Assembly (NCBI GenBank): GCA_021782915.1
Contig: JAJXUK010000012.1
Location: 1 to 48,906 of the forward strand
Reading direction: 5' to 3'
Source of the DNA: Actinomycetes bacterium
GTDB taxonomy: Bacteria > Actinomycetota > Acidimicrobiia > Acidimicrobiales > RAAP-2
Length of the DNA stretch: 48,906 bases
Each line of letters opens with the position of its first letter. The first letter of the stretch is position 1. The notes beneath the pieces were generated by a model, which saw only the letters and a list, made by a program, of their open reading frames with translations, had not been told where the DNA came from and ran no database searches. The position numbers and the translations under genes were made by a program. Below, one piece after another: positions 1-7,922 of this stretch.

Positions 1-21
1 CTTGGTACTACTGGTCTTTCG

Positions 22-98
22 TGGTGGGCCGTACAGGACTTGAACCTGTGACCCCTTGCGTGTCATGCAAGTGCGCTACCAGACTGCGCCAACGGCCC
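22..98 (-). tRNA. tRNA-Val (anticodon GAC)
   Basis: On the minus strand the sequence folds as a full cloverleaf. The acceptor stem GGGCCGT (98-92) pairs with ACGGCCC (32-26), followed by discriminator A and an encoded CCA (24-22). The anticodon arm is CTTGC / GCAAG around the loop ATGACAC, giving anticodon GAC, which reads valine GUC codons. The T arm contains GGTTCAAGTCC. No integrase or duplicated 3' end lies nearby, so there is no sign that this tRNA serves as an attachment site. Confidence 0.95.
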
Positions 99-142
99 TT
101 GAGTCCTCCACCCTACCACCCGGGTCATGAGGTTTGGCCTCC

Positions 143-772
143 CTAGAGCAGGCGCAAGCTCAACTGACCCAGGTTGTTGAGGATCACCTGCTCCTTCAAG
201 ACCTCCACCGCCGCACGAGCGTCGGCGAGGGCGTCATGGCCGCCCGGAACGATCCCGTAGTGACGACAGAGCTGCTCGAGGCCCCTACGAGGGCGCAGAT
301 CGCGCTCGGGCTCTATGGCAAGGTCATGTTCGACGACGTCGATGATGCGCAGGCGCCCGAGGGCTAGCCCGTCGTCGGCGGGATCGCGCTCGAAGACCGA
401 CTGGTAGCTGCGCCGCAGCATCTCCAGGTCAAAGCGCGCAACGTTGGCACCCACGACGTAGGCGCCACGGGCGTGATAGGAGCTCAGCGCGGACACCGCC
501 CGGCTCAAGCCGGCCGACACGCTCAGGGCCTCACCACGGGCGTGGCGCATCTCCAGATCCTCCAGCGACACGCCGTGCACACGCTGGGCACCGGGACTGA
601 TTGGTCGGTCCGGCAGGACAAAGAACTGATACTCCTCGACCAGCTCGCCAAATCGATATTCGCAGAATCCGTAGGAAATGGCGCGCTCGGAGGTCACGCT
701 GAGGCCCGTAGTTTCGGTGTCAAAGCCCATCAGCAGCTCCGGAATGCGGGTCAGTTTCTTCACCGAATCCAC
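143..772 (-). CDS. DEDDh 3'-5' exonuclease (DnaQ / Pol III epsilon-like)
   Basis: Predicted 3'-5' exonuclease of the DnaQ superfamily, 209 residues. The three Exo motifs are visible: FDTETTG (D18 and E20), NVARFD in the middle, and HDALADA near the C-terminus, where the histidine before the last aspartate makes this a DEDDh enzyme. There is no polymerase, BRCT or GIY-YIG domain, so it is a stand-alone nuclease. It could be an epsilon-like proofreading subunit or a repair/RNA-trimming exonuclease; sequence alone does not separate these. It lies between tRNA-Val and the divergent SGNH hydrolase gene and appears monocistronic. Confidence 0.85.
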   Translation of the reverse strand: MDSVKKLTRIPELLMGFDTETTGLSVTSERAISYGFCEYRFGELVEEYQFFVLPDRPISPGAQRVHGVSLEDLEMRHARGEALSVSAGLSRAVSALSSYHARGAYVVGANVARFDLEMLRRSYQSVFERDPADDGLALGRLRIIDVVEHDLAIEPERDLRPRRGLEQLCRHYGIVPGGHDALADARAAVEVLKEQVILNNLGQLSLRLL

Positions 773-856
773 TCTCTCAGGCCCGTCTCACACACCGGGC
801 ACACTGTACCGAAGGCCCTGACCACACTGAGCCGAGAATTCAAGGGAAGATTGAGT

Positions 857-881
857 GACTCTTAGCATCCTGTTAAGAGTC
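857..881. promoter_or_regulatory. Inverted repeat upstream of SGNH hydrolase gene
   Basis: GACTCTTA (857-864) is mirrored by TAAGAGTC (874-881) around a 9-nt spacer, about 43 nt upstream of the SGNH hydrolase start. An operator or a 5' leader hairpin are both possible. No matching regulator is identifiable. Confidence 0.3.
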
Positions 882-923
882 GTCCGCTACTCTCGAAGCC
901 CGACCCCCCAGTCAAGGACAGTG

Positions 924-1808
924 ATGCGCCGAACTTCCCGATACCTCTGGAGCGCTGGAGTCGTCGCCGCGGCGCTCGCGCTGAGCAGCGCCCTGGCCGG
1001 CGCCGCCGGCGCGGCCACGTCGGGCGCGCCCGTCTCAGCTTTCTACCTGGTCATCGGGGCCTCCGACTCACTCGGGGTCCAGCCCCAGTCCCAAGCCCTC
1101 GGTGGGGCGCGCACGCACGCCGGCTACGCCAACGATGTCGTGCTGGCCGAGGCCGCACGCGGGGTCAACCTGGACATGACCCAGGTGGGCTGCCCAGGCG
1201 AGACGACGTACACGGCGATCAACGGCGGAGACCGCTGCTACAGCGGAACCACGACTCAGCTGTCGCTGGCCCTGGACTTCCTGCACGCGCACTACAGCGA
1301 CACGGGTCTGGTGACGATCGACCTCGGCTTTAACAACCTGCTGCCCTGCCTGCGCGGTGGCGCACTGGATCCGACCTGCGTGGACGCGGCGCTGCCCCAA
1401 CTGCGCCTGGACATGACGACCATCCTCACGGCCCTCAAGGCGGCTGCCGGTCCCCACGTGACCATCGTGGGACTCACGCACTTCAATCCCTACCTCGCCT
1501 CGGCCCTGGCGGGCAGCACCGGCAAGGTGATCGCCTCAGACTCGGTCGAGCCGCTCGCCAACCTGAACAAGGAGCTGGCCGACGTCTATGGCTCCTTCGG
1601 CGTCGCGGTGGCCAACGAGGTCGCCGCGTTCCAGTTGGACGCCACGACGCACCACCACACGGCCCAGTTCGGCCTGGCGACTCACATCTGCTCGCTCACC
1701 TACATGTGTCGGACGTCGCACGCGCCCAACTTCCACCCCGACAGCCACGGCTACCACCTGATCGCCGAGGCCATCATTGACGCCCTCGGCCCCCACTGGC
1801 CCAGTTGA
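924..1808 (+). CDS. Secreted SGNH/GDSL-type hydrolase
   Basis: A 294-residue secreted hydrolase of the SGNH (GDSL) esterase/lipase fold. ATG at 924 is chosen because AAGGA (914-918) sits 5 nt before it; an upstream start at 855 would run through that site. The N-terminus has a basic start, an Ala/Leu-rich core and A-G-A type cleavage region near residues 25-32. Block I is GASDSLG (nucleophile S47), then GCPGETT at 89-95, GFNN at about 135-138 (GxN block), and HPDSHGYH at the C-terminus. Several cysteines suggest disulfides outside the cell. Substrate is unknown: extracellular lipid, acylated glycan or small ester. A paralogue lies inverted at 6855-7814, sharing the GAR-T-x-x-GYANDV and GCPGETTY blocks. 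Confidence 0.8.
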   Translation: MRRTSRYLWSAGVVAAALALSSALAGAAGAATSGAPVSAFYLVIGASDSLGVQPQSQALGGARTHAGYANDVVLAEAARGVNLDMTQVGCPGETTYTAINGGDRCYSGTTTQLSLALDFLHAHYSDTGLVTIDLGFNNLLPCLRGGALDPTCVDAALPQLRLDMTTILTALKAAAGPHVTIVGLTHFNPYLASALAGSTGKVIASDSVEPLANLNKELADVYGSFGVAVANEVAAFQLDATTHHHTAQFGLATHICSLTYMCRTSHAPNFHPDSHGYHLIAEAIIDALGPHWPS

Positions 1809-1830
1809 AGGGACGCACCCGTAGGGTGAC

Positions 1831-2400
1831 GTGGTGCGCGTGACGACTCTCTCCCTCGTGCGCCACGGTGAGAGCACGTGGAACGTGGCGGCTCTCCTGC
1901 AGGGCCACAACGACGAGGCGCGCCTGACGGACCTGGGACGCGACCAGGTGCGCGCGACCGCCACGTCGCTTCGCGACGCCGGCGCGGTGGGCATCGTCTC
2001 GAGCGACCTGGCCCGCACGCGCGAGAGCGCCGAGGTCATCGCCGAGGTCCTGGGGCTGCCGGTCTCTCTTGACGCCGGGCTGCGCGAGAGGAACCTGGGC
2101 GTCTTCGAGGGCCGCCCGGCCAGCGAACTGGACCCCCTTCTCATCGGCGTGCGCGACGGGGTCATCGTCGACACCGAGGCTGCCACGCCCGGCGGCGAGA
2201 CCGTGACCGCCTTCGCCCGACGTGCCCAAGCGGCCGTCGAGCGCATCGCGAACGCGTACCCGGATCAGCACGTCATCGTGGTCACTCACGGCGGTGTCTT
2301 CCGCGTCCTGAGGGCCCTGGAGTCCGGCAGTCTGCTCGGCGCGGCGTGGTTCGCGGTGGCCAACGCCGCCCTCTACGAGCTGCGAGTCCCTGCTCCCTAG
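1831..2400 (+). CDS. Histidine phosphatase family protein (PGM-like)
   Basis: A 189-residue member of the histidine phosphatase / phosphoglycerate mutase superfamily. The phosphoacceptor motif is LVRHGES (H12), with R62 in SDLARTR, E87 in LRERNLG and the second catalytic histidine H153 in VVTHGG. The length fits cofactor-independent broad phosphatases such as CobC/GpmB-like proteins. The start is a GTG. It is convergent with, and overlaps by 4 nt, the acyltransferase gene that ends the ComA-type operon. A role removing phosphate from a product of that operon is conceivable but rests only on adjacency. It could equally be a general phosphatase. Confidence 0.85.
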   Translation: MVRVTTLSLVRHGESTWNVAALLQGHNDEARLTDLGRDQVRATATSLRDAGAVGIVSSDLARTRESAEVIAEVLGLPVSLDAGLRERNLGVFEGRPASELDPLLIGVRDGVIVDTEAATPGGETVTAFARRAQAAVERIANAYPDQHVIVVTHGGVFRVLRALESGSLLGAAWFAVANAALYELRVPAP

Positions 2401-3614
2401 TCGGCCGCGACCTCCAGGGGCCCGTCCCCACGATCCGGGTGCCAGTGCGCCGTGCGCACGCGGTGTGGCCGCAACGTGGCCCAGCTGACCCGCGAGCGAC
2501 CCACGACGGCCTTGGACACCGGCGTGCGCGCGAGGATCGTGCTCAGGAGCAGACCCATCGAGTAGACGATCACCAGCGCCAGTGGCGCGCGCAGCTCCCA
2601 GGGCCAGTTCAGGTGCAGCGCCCCGAAGACCCGGCCGAGTATCGGGATCCAGATCATCTGAGACAGGTACACCCCGTAGGAGTTGTCGGAGCCGGACTGC
2701 ACGAGTGAGCGCGTCAGCGGCCCCCGTCGCGGCGCGACCAGGAAGACGCCGAGCAGGTAGACGCACAGGATGGCCCCGATGTTGTAGGGCAGTATGAAGG
2801 GCGCGAACACGTTCGAGCCCGTCCACAGCAGCGACGGCAGTCCCACGTGTCGACCCAGAACGAGGAGGCCCTCGCCGAGGGCCACGCCTCCCAACGTGGC
2901 CGCGACGAGCCCTCGCGCGTGGCGCACGATCCAGTCGTGCACGTCGTCCAGGTGCAGGGCGACGATGACTCCACCGACGAGGTAGACGGGATAGGAGATG
3001 ATCAGACGCGTCTGGACCATCCCCGGCACGTGCAGGCCCAGCGGGTGCGCGACCAGCGCCCAGCCGTAGAGGACCTGCCAGATGACCGAGGCCCACATGA
3101 TCTTCACGTGCCAGCGCGCCGCACGGCGAAGGGCGAAGAGCAGGAGCGGAAAGATCGCGTAGAACTCGAGAATGACGAGCAGGTAGTACAGGTGGAAGTA
3201 GCCCGTTGCCAACAGGTGCCAGAAGTAGTGCGCACCGTGCAGTGAGAGCACCGCGTGTGCGCTCAGGGAGTAGTACGGGAAGCCCGAGGTCGGCGTGGCC
3301 GAGGTGAAGAGGAAGTAGAGCACCGTCCACACGACGTAGGGCAGGCCCACCGAGATGAGGCGTCGCTTCGCGTAGATCCCGTAGTCGATGCGCGCGCTCT
3401 CGCGATAGCTGTAGGCCAGCATGCTGGCCGAGACGAAGAGAAAGGCGTCGCGGCTAAAGCGCGTCAGCATGATCACGCCGGTGGCCAGGGTGCTGGTCGC
3501 GAGCGGGGCGAAGAAGATGAGGGCGTGGGTCGAGATGACCGCGGCCTGCTTGATGGGCCGCATCGCGTCGATGTGATCGAGTCGCTTGCGCGTGCCCTGG
3601 GGCGGCGTGCTCAC
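2397..3614 (-). CDS. Acyltransferase 3 family membrane protein
   Basis: A 405-residue polytopic membrane protein of the acyltransferase-3 (OafA/WecH/IcaC-like) family. The N-terminus carries the family signature region RLDHIDAMRP followed by a helix with H30, the position of the conserved histidine. About ten hydrophobic helices follow. Known members transfer acetyl or other acyl groups onto sugars, peptidoglycan or small molecules at the inner membrane. It is the last gene of the comA-like / VOC / AMP ligase operon, overlapping the ligase stop by 4 nt (3611-3614), so it is probably translated by coupling. The context suggests it uses or receives an acyl group activated by the upstream ligase. 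The acceptor is unknown. Confidence 0.8.
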   Translation of the reverse strand: MSTPPQGTRKRLDHIDAMRPIKQAAVISTHALIFFAPLATSTLATGVIMLTRFSRDAFLFVSASMLAYSYRESARIDYGIYAKRRLISVGLPYVVWTVLYFLFTSATPTSGFPYYSLSAHAVLSLHGAHYFWHLLATGYFHLYYLLVILEFYAIFPLLLFALRRAARWHVKIMWASVIWQVLYGWALVAHPLGLHVPGMVQTRLIISYPVYLVGGVIVALHLDDVHDWIVRHARGLVAATLGGVALGEGLLVLGRHVGLPSLLWTGSNVFAPFILPYNIGAILCVYLLGVFLVAPRRGPLTRSLVQSGSDNSYGVYLSQMIWIPILGRVFGALHLNWPWELRAPLALVIVYSMGLLLSTILARTPVSKAVVGRSRVSWATLRPHRVRTAHWHPDRGDGPLEVAAD

Positions 3615-5089
3615 CGCAGGCGCTCCACGTGTAGGACTCTCACGGCGTCGAGCTCGCGTGTGCGCAGCTTGCCCGTGGCGTGGCGGGGCAACTGGCCCAC
3701 CACACGGATCTCCGCCGGACGACGCACGCGGGCCAGCTCGGCGATCAGACTCGCGCGCAACTCAGTCAGCACCCCACCTCGATCGACGTCACCCAGCTCC
3801 ACGTAGAGAACCGGCACCTGGCCGAAGACGTCATCGGCGACGCCCACGACCGCCGCTCCCAGCACGCCGGGCAGCTCCAGGGCGATCTCCTCGATCTCGC
3901 GCGGGTAGATCTTCTCTCCTCCCCGGTTGATGACGTCGTCGCTGCGTCCGACTAGGTAGAGATTCCCCCGAGCGTCAAGGTAGCCGAGGTCCCCCGTGAC
4001 CAGCCAGCCACCTTCGCCAAATCGCGCCTCGTAGCCCGGTGACTCGTAGTGATCGATGACCGATCGCCCACGGATCTCGACGGACCCGACCTCACCGCTT
4101 TCGCCACGCCCGCCAGTGTTCACCCGCACCTCCACACCCACACCCGGGCCCACCGAGCCGGCCGGACGCTCAGCGTCCAGAGACGTCGCACAGATCTGAC
4201 TGGCGGCCTCGGTCATGCCGTAGGACTCGATGACGCGTACACCGGTTCGCGCCTCGAAGCGCGCCAGCAGACTCGCCGACAGGGGCGCCGAGGCCGAGCG
4301 CACGAATCGCAGGCTCGCCGGCACCTCATCGTCATCGCCCAGCTCGACCAGCCGAGCGATGATGGCCGGCACCGCGTTGATCCACGTCACCTCGCGCTCG
4401 GCTGCTCGCGCCCAGAAGCCCGTTCGACGGAAGCGCTCCTCGAGCACCAGCGACGCCCCGGCGCTCAGGCTGGCGAGCACCGCCACGACTTCGGCGTTGA
4501 CGTGCCACAGCGGCAGGGGGTTCAGCCCGCGATCACGCGGTCCCAGGCGGTGGTGCTGGGCGATCTGGCGCGCGGCGGCGAGGAGTCGGGCCTCGTCGAG
4601 GGCCATCACCTTTGGCACCCCCGTCGTGCCGGAGGAGGCCAGGATCACGCCACCGGACCCGGTGACCCGCTCGCCGCGACTCCACGGACCTGAGAGTTCG
4701 TGCCAGGGCAGAGTCACCCCGGCGGGAGCGGGCCGATCGGCCAGGACACGCTGGAGCCGGAGGGTGCTGAGAAGACGCGCCCGGGCCCCCGGGGTCGGTG
4801 CGCTGTTCGTCGGATCGAGGGGCGCGACCCAGAAGCCAGCGGCCAGCAGCCCGAGGAAGCTCTGCACGAAAGCCAGCGGATCCGAGACCATCAGGCCCAC
4901 GCGCTCGCCCGGGGACCAGCCCGCGCAGCGCTCGGCCCACACGCTCACGGCCTCCTGCAAGTCGGCGAAGCGCACGTGGTCCGCTCCCGGCGCACCCAAC
5001 AAGAAGGTCTCCCCGGCGCGCGTGGTGGCGTGCCAGGCAATCACCTCACGCAGGGTCGTCTCGGCCGGGGCCGATGCCGTAGACGTCAT
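3611..5089 (-). CDS. AMP-forming acyl-CoA synthetase / acyl-AMP ligase
   Basis: A 492-residue ANL-superfamily adenylate-forming enzyme that activates a carboxylic acid with ATP, usually then transferring it to CoA. Motifs in order: the P-loop ASSGTTGVPK at 151-160, YGMTEAASQ at about residue 285, TGDLGYLD and GRSDDVINRGGEKIYP in the hinge and A8 region, and the C-terminal catalytic lysine in ATGKLR. The length is typical of medium-size acid:CoA ligases. No carrier-protein domain is fused. It follows the VOC gene by 4 nt and overlaps the acyltransferase gene by 4 nt. The substrate cannot be read from the sequence; the ComA-family neighbour raises the possibility of a small sulfonated or hydroxy acid, which is inference. 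Confidence 0.88.
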   Translation of the reverse strand: MTSTASAPAETTLREVIAWHATTRAGETFLLGAPGADHVRFADLQEAVSVWAERCAGWSPGERVGLMVSDPLAFVQSFLGLLAAGFWVAPLDPTNSAPTPGARARLLSTLRLQRVLADRPAPAGVTLPWHELSGPWSRGERVTGSGGVILASSGTTGVPKVMALDEARLLAAARQIAQHHRLGPRDRGLNPLPLWHVNAEVVAVLASLSAGASLVLEERFRRTGFWARAAEREVTWINAVPAIIARLVELGDDDEVPASLRFVRSASAPLSASLLARFEARTGVRVIESYGMTEAASQICATSLDAERPAGSVGPGVGVEVRVNTGGRGESGEVGSVEIRGRSVIDHYESPGYEARFGEGGWLVTGDLGYLDARGNLYLVGRSDDVINRGGEKIYPREIEEIALELPGVLGAAVVGVADDVFGQVPVLYVELGDVDRGGVLTELRASLIAELARVRRPAEIRVVGQLPRHATGKLRTRELDAVRVLHVERLR

Positions 5090-5093
5090 CGAC

Positions 5094-5504
5094 TCAGTAC
5101 ATCATCCGATGATCGGCGTAGTGCTTGAACTCCAGCAGGTTGAGCGCCGGGTCGTGCACGACGAACGCCGAGTGCACCTCGACCAGGCCCTGAAAGCGTT
5201 CGCACACCTCGGCGAAGAACGGCACGTTGCGCTGGTGGCACAGAGAGTACAGGGCCTCGAAGTCGACCCGCTCACGAAAGGTCACACCGAAGTGTCGCGG
5301 ATACATCGCGACGTCCTGGATCGCCAGACGCTCTGGACGCGGCGAGAGGTGACAGACCAGCTGGTCCCCGAAGAAGTCGAAGGTCACCCGATCCTCGTAG
5401 CGTCGCGCCAGCCCACAGCCGAGCTGGGTGACGTAGAAGTCGACGGTCTCGTCCAGGTCGTACGCCGGCACGGCCAGATGGAAGACGTCGCGCGACTCTC
5501 TCAT
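5094..5504 (-). CDS. VOC-family (glyoxalase/dioxygenase fold) protein
   Basis: A 136-residue single-domain vicinal-oxygen-chelate protein. The metal ligands expected for the fold are present: H9 in FHLAVP, H71 in RHFGV and E125 in LEFKHY, so it is probably a metal-dependent enzyme rather than a binding protein. Family reactions include dioxygenation, isomerisation, epimerisation and glutathione or bacillithiol addition. The start codon overlaps the stop of the comA-like gene (5501-5504, ATGA), showing a translationally coupled operon. Its role with the ComA-like enzyme and the AMP ligase is unknown, and the specific reaction cannot be named. Confidence 0.82.
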   Translation of the reverse strand: MRESRDVFHLAVPAYDLDETVDFYVTQLGCGLARRYEDRVTFDFFGDQLVCHLSPRPERLAIQDVAMYPRHFGVTFRERVDFEALYSLCHQRNVPFFAEVCERFQGLVEVHSAFVVHDPALNLLEFKHYADHRMMY

Positions 5505-6289
5505 CGCTCGGATTCAGCCGGGTGGGCGGTCTCGAAGGCGAAGAGCGTGTCGCTGCGCAGGCCCAGTCGCAGCGTCTCGACGTTGACGACGTCGGACATG
5601 GCCACGTTTGCCAGGTTGACCCCGGCACCCACCCGACGCACGAAGTAGCCCTGCAGGTCCATCGTCGGGGCCTCGAAGATCAAGCGCTCCTCGGGCACCG
5701 GGCCGTCCAGGATCTCCTCGACCAGCCCGTAGCGCAGCTCGCCGCTGGGCCGGCAGATGCCACCCTTGCCGCTCTCTCGCGTCTCCAGCGTCACCAAGTG
5801 CGCACCCGCCGCCAGGTCGGCCTGGATCGAACTGATCCACGTGAGCGGGGACATCGTCTCGCTCTTGACGTTGTCCTTCGAGCCCACCTCGGAGATCACC
5901 TTGAAGTCTCGACTGAGCTCAGCCACGTAGCGCGCCTTGTCGGCGTCGGACAGCTCGATGGTGCCGTTGGAGACCTCGACGTACTCGCAGGAGAACTCCT
6001 CGGCCAGGTTCTTGAAGTCGTCCAGTCGCCCCTGCAGCAGGAACTTCTCAAAGAGCGTTCCGCCGAAGTAGTAGCCGACCTGCTCGCGACGCAGCGCGTC
6101 GGTCTTGACTTTGAGATCGTGGGTGACCAGCGCGGTGCCCCAGCCGAACTTGACGAAGTCAATGAAGCCTCCGTGGCTCTCGATCACGTCGACGAAGTAC
6201 GCGGTCGGCAATCCGCCGTCAATCGCCATCGTGAGTCCGGCCTGACGTGGCTTGCTCGTACGCTCGGGCAGTTCCAGCGCGATGCTCAC
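5501..6289 (-). CDS. comA: Phosphosulfolactate synthase (ComA) family protein
   Basis: A 262-residue TIM-barrel protein clearly related to ComA, the enzyme that adds sulfite to phosphoenolpyruvate to make phosphosulfolactate in coenzyme M and sulfolactate synthesis. The family blocks are all present: DGGLP, IDFVKFGWGT (43-52), GGTLFE (76-81), EVGSK (134-138), RESGKGG (171-177), IFEAP (204-208), VNLANV (224-229) and ETLRLGLRSDT (238-248). The start is GTG at 6289 with a perfect AAGGAGG Shine-Dalgarno (6302-6296). It heads a four-gene operon. No ComB phosphatase or ComC dehydrogenase is next to it, and the family also contains proteins of unclear activity (for example plant HSA32), so the exact reaction is not proven. 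Confidence 0.88.
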   Translation of the reverse strand: MSIALELPERTSKPRQAGLTMAIDGGLPTAYFVDVIESHGGFIDFVKFGWGTALVTHDLKVKTDALRREQVGYYFGGTLFEKFLLQGRLDDFKNLAEEFSCEYVEVSNGTIELSDADKARYVAELSRDFKVISEVGSKDNVKSETMSPLTWISSIQADLAAGAHLVTLETRESGKGGICRPSGELRYGLVEEILDGPVPEERLIFEAPTMDLQGYFVRRVGAGVNLANVAMSDVVNVETLRLGLRSDTLFAFETAHPAESER

Positions 6290-6402
6290 GACGATCCTCC
6301 TTCGACGACGTCGCCCCGCGAGTGGCGGTGATCAAGCCCAGGCTACCGAGCGAGTATTTGACGATCCTGTGACGAATGCGCCTGGTCGCATTGTCCGCTG
6401 AA

Positions 6403-6440
6403 GTGATTCACTTGACTACGGAGTTATGCAGTGAAATCAC
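6403..6440. promoter_or_regulatory. Imperfect inverted repeat between comA-like operon and divergent gene
   Basis: GTGATTCACT (6403-6412) is mirrored by AGTGAAATCAC (6430-6440) with one bulged base. It lies in the 256-nt divergent region between the comA-like operon and the small membrane protein gene, a natural place for an operator. No regulator gene adjoins it. This is a pattern seen by eye only. Confidence 0.25.
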
Positions 6441-6545
6441 GGAGTCTGGTGGTGCACAACGGCGCAGGAGGCGACCAGCGCAGCGCGTGTGCGTCGAGCA
6501 AGATGGCGATCAGAGTCGTACGTGTCCGCTCGAGGAAGGGGACTC

Positions 6546-6836
6546 ATGGGCCTGTGGATCGGCGCGATCGTTCTGCTCGTGGTCCTGGTCCTCGTCGTCG
6601 CTCTGAACGTCACGATGCGACGGCGCGGCTACTCCATTCCGGGGCGCACCGTCGTGCGCTGCTCACGCGGACACCTCTTTCGCACCACGTGGATAGAGGG
6701 GGGCTCCTTCACGGCCGTGCGCCTCGGGCCGACGACGCGCTATCAGCGCTGCCCGACGTGCCGGCGCTTTCGCATCGTGCACCCGGTCAAGGACGCCGAG
6801 CTCAGCGACGAGGAGCGCTCTCAGGTCGCCGAGTGA
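6546..6836 (+). CDS. Small membrane-anchored protein with zinc-ribbon-like cysteines
   Basis: A 96-residue protein not recognised as a named family. ATG at 6546 is chosen because a GAGGAAGGG Shine-Dalgarno ends 5 nt upstream. Residues about 3-22 form one hydrophobic helix (WIGAIVLLVVLVLVV), followed by basic MRRRGY. The soluble part has a cysteine/histidine pattern VRCSRGHLF and RCPTCRR that could bind zinc. The orientation is probably N-out with a cytoplasmic domain, judged from the basic residues after the helix. It is divergent from the comA-like operon and convergent with the second SGNH hydrolase. Confidence 0.65.
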   Translation: MGLWIGAIVLLVVLVLVVALNVTMRRRGYSIPGRTVVRCSRGHLFRTTWIEGGSFTAVRLGPTTRYQRCPTCRRFRIVHPVKDAELSDEERSQVAE

Positions 6837-6854
6837 GACCCGAGGCACGGTGAA

Positions 6855-7814
6855 CTAGAACCACCCGCTCGCCGCGGCGACGATCGTGTTGGCGATCGCG
6901 CGGTAGCCGTCGTTGTTCGGGTGGTCGTCGGGCCCAAAGGGCGCCGGCGTGCACATCCAGGTCCACGAGCAGGCGTAGAGAACGTTCACCGGCACTCGTG
7001 TGGCTCCCCACGTCGTGAGGGTCGTGTCGTCGATCCGGTACGCCCCGGGCACGTTGGCCACCGCCACGTCGGCTGCCCGATAGATCGCCGTCAGCTCGGT
7101 GTCGAGCTGAATGATCACCCGACGCGTCGCCTCGGCATCAGCGAGACTCGAGCGCGGGTTCACCACGTCCGAGAGGAACGGATCGGCGTACAGCAGGCCC
7201 ACGAAGTGCACGCGGGGCCCGGCCGCCGACTTGAGCAGGGAGATCACCCCGGGCAGGTTGGCCCGCACCTGGGCCAGGCCCGCGCTGGTGCACGCCAGGT
7301 CCGGCGGCTGCTTCCACAGGCAGGCGCGCACGTCGTTAAAGCCCAGGTCGATGCTGACCAGGCCGACCTCGTCGTGGTGCGAGGCCAGGAAGATCGTCGC
7401 CGCGCGGCGCTGGGAGCCATCGCCCAGGTAGCAGTGATCTCCCGTGTGCAGCATGGAGTAGGTCGTCTCGCCGGGACAGCCCACCTGGCGCAGGCTCAGG
7501 TTGACGCCGCGGCGGGCCAGCATCGCCACGACGTCATTGGCGTAGCCGGTCTGGGTCCGTGCACCGTTGTGGTGCACGACCCCCGTGGGCTGAAAGCCCA
7601 GCGACGCCGAGGCACCGACGTCCAAGTAGAAGCCCGCGGACGCCGCGTTGGCCCCCGAGGCGGCCGGCGCGCCCCACTGAGCGGCGTCCGCCGCGCCGAG
7701 CAGGCCCACCAGGCCCAGGCTGATCACCCAGAAGGCCGCGTCACGCAGGCGTCGAACGCCGGTGGGCCCGTGACGGGTGCGCCCCTCTAGCTGTTCAGCC
7801 CCTGACGTGGACAC
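6855..7814 (-). CDS. Secreted SGNH/GDSL-type hydrolase (paralogue)
   Basis: A 319-residue secreted SGNH-fold hydrolase. An N-terminal stretch with basic residues is followed by a hydrophobic helix (FWVISLGLVGLLG, about 28-40) and a small-residue linker. Block I is GASASLG (nucleophile S69), then GART-x-x-GYANDV, GCPGETTY, DLGFND and a C-terminal DDHPNNDGYR containing the catalytic histidine. It has six or more cysteines. The shared blocks with the protein at 924-1808 show recent or retained paralogy, and the two genes lie in opposite orientation on either side of the ComA-type operon. The GTG start at 7814 has a weak upstream purine run. Substrate unknown. Confidence 0.8.
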   Translation of the reverse strand: MSTSGAEQLEGRTRHGPTGVRRLRDAAFWVISLGLVGLLGAADAAQWGAPAASGANAASAGFYLDVGASASLGFQPTGVVHHNGARTQTGYANDVVAMLARRGVNLSLRQVGCPGETTYSMLHTGDHCYLGDGSQRRAATIFLASHHDEVGLVSIDLGFNDVRACLWKQPPDLACTSAGLAQVRANLPGVISLLKSAAGPRVHFVGLLYADPFLSDVVNPRSSLADAEATRRVIIQLDTELTAIYRAADVAVANVPGAYRIDDTTLTTWGATRVPVNVLYACSWTWMCTPAPFGPDDHPNNDGYRAIANTIVAAASGWF

Positions 7815-7922
7815 GTGCTCGACCCCCGACGCGCTCTGGGAGAGACCCAGACTACCGCCGCCCTCGCGCCGTTAGCCCTCTAGCTGTCGAGTACACAGGA
7901 CACGACCAGGTGCAACGCCGCC

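Noticed and set aside
22-98. tRNA-Val as a possible integration site for a mobile element
   Set aside because: No integrase, no repeated tRNA 3' end and no phage-like genes were found nearby; neighbours look chromosomal.
1774-3330. 518-codon minus-strand frame across the phosphatase and acyltransferase genes
   Set aside because: Overlaps two genes with clear motifs in other frames and has shadow-type composition.
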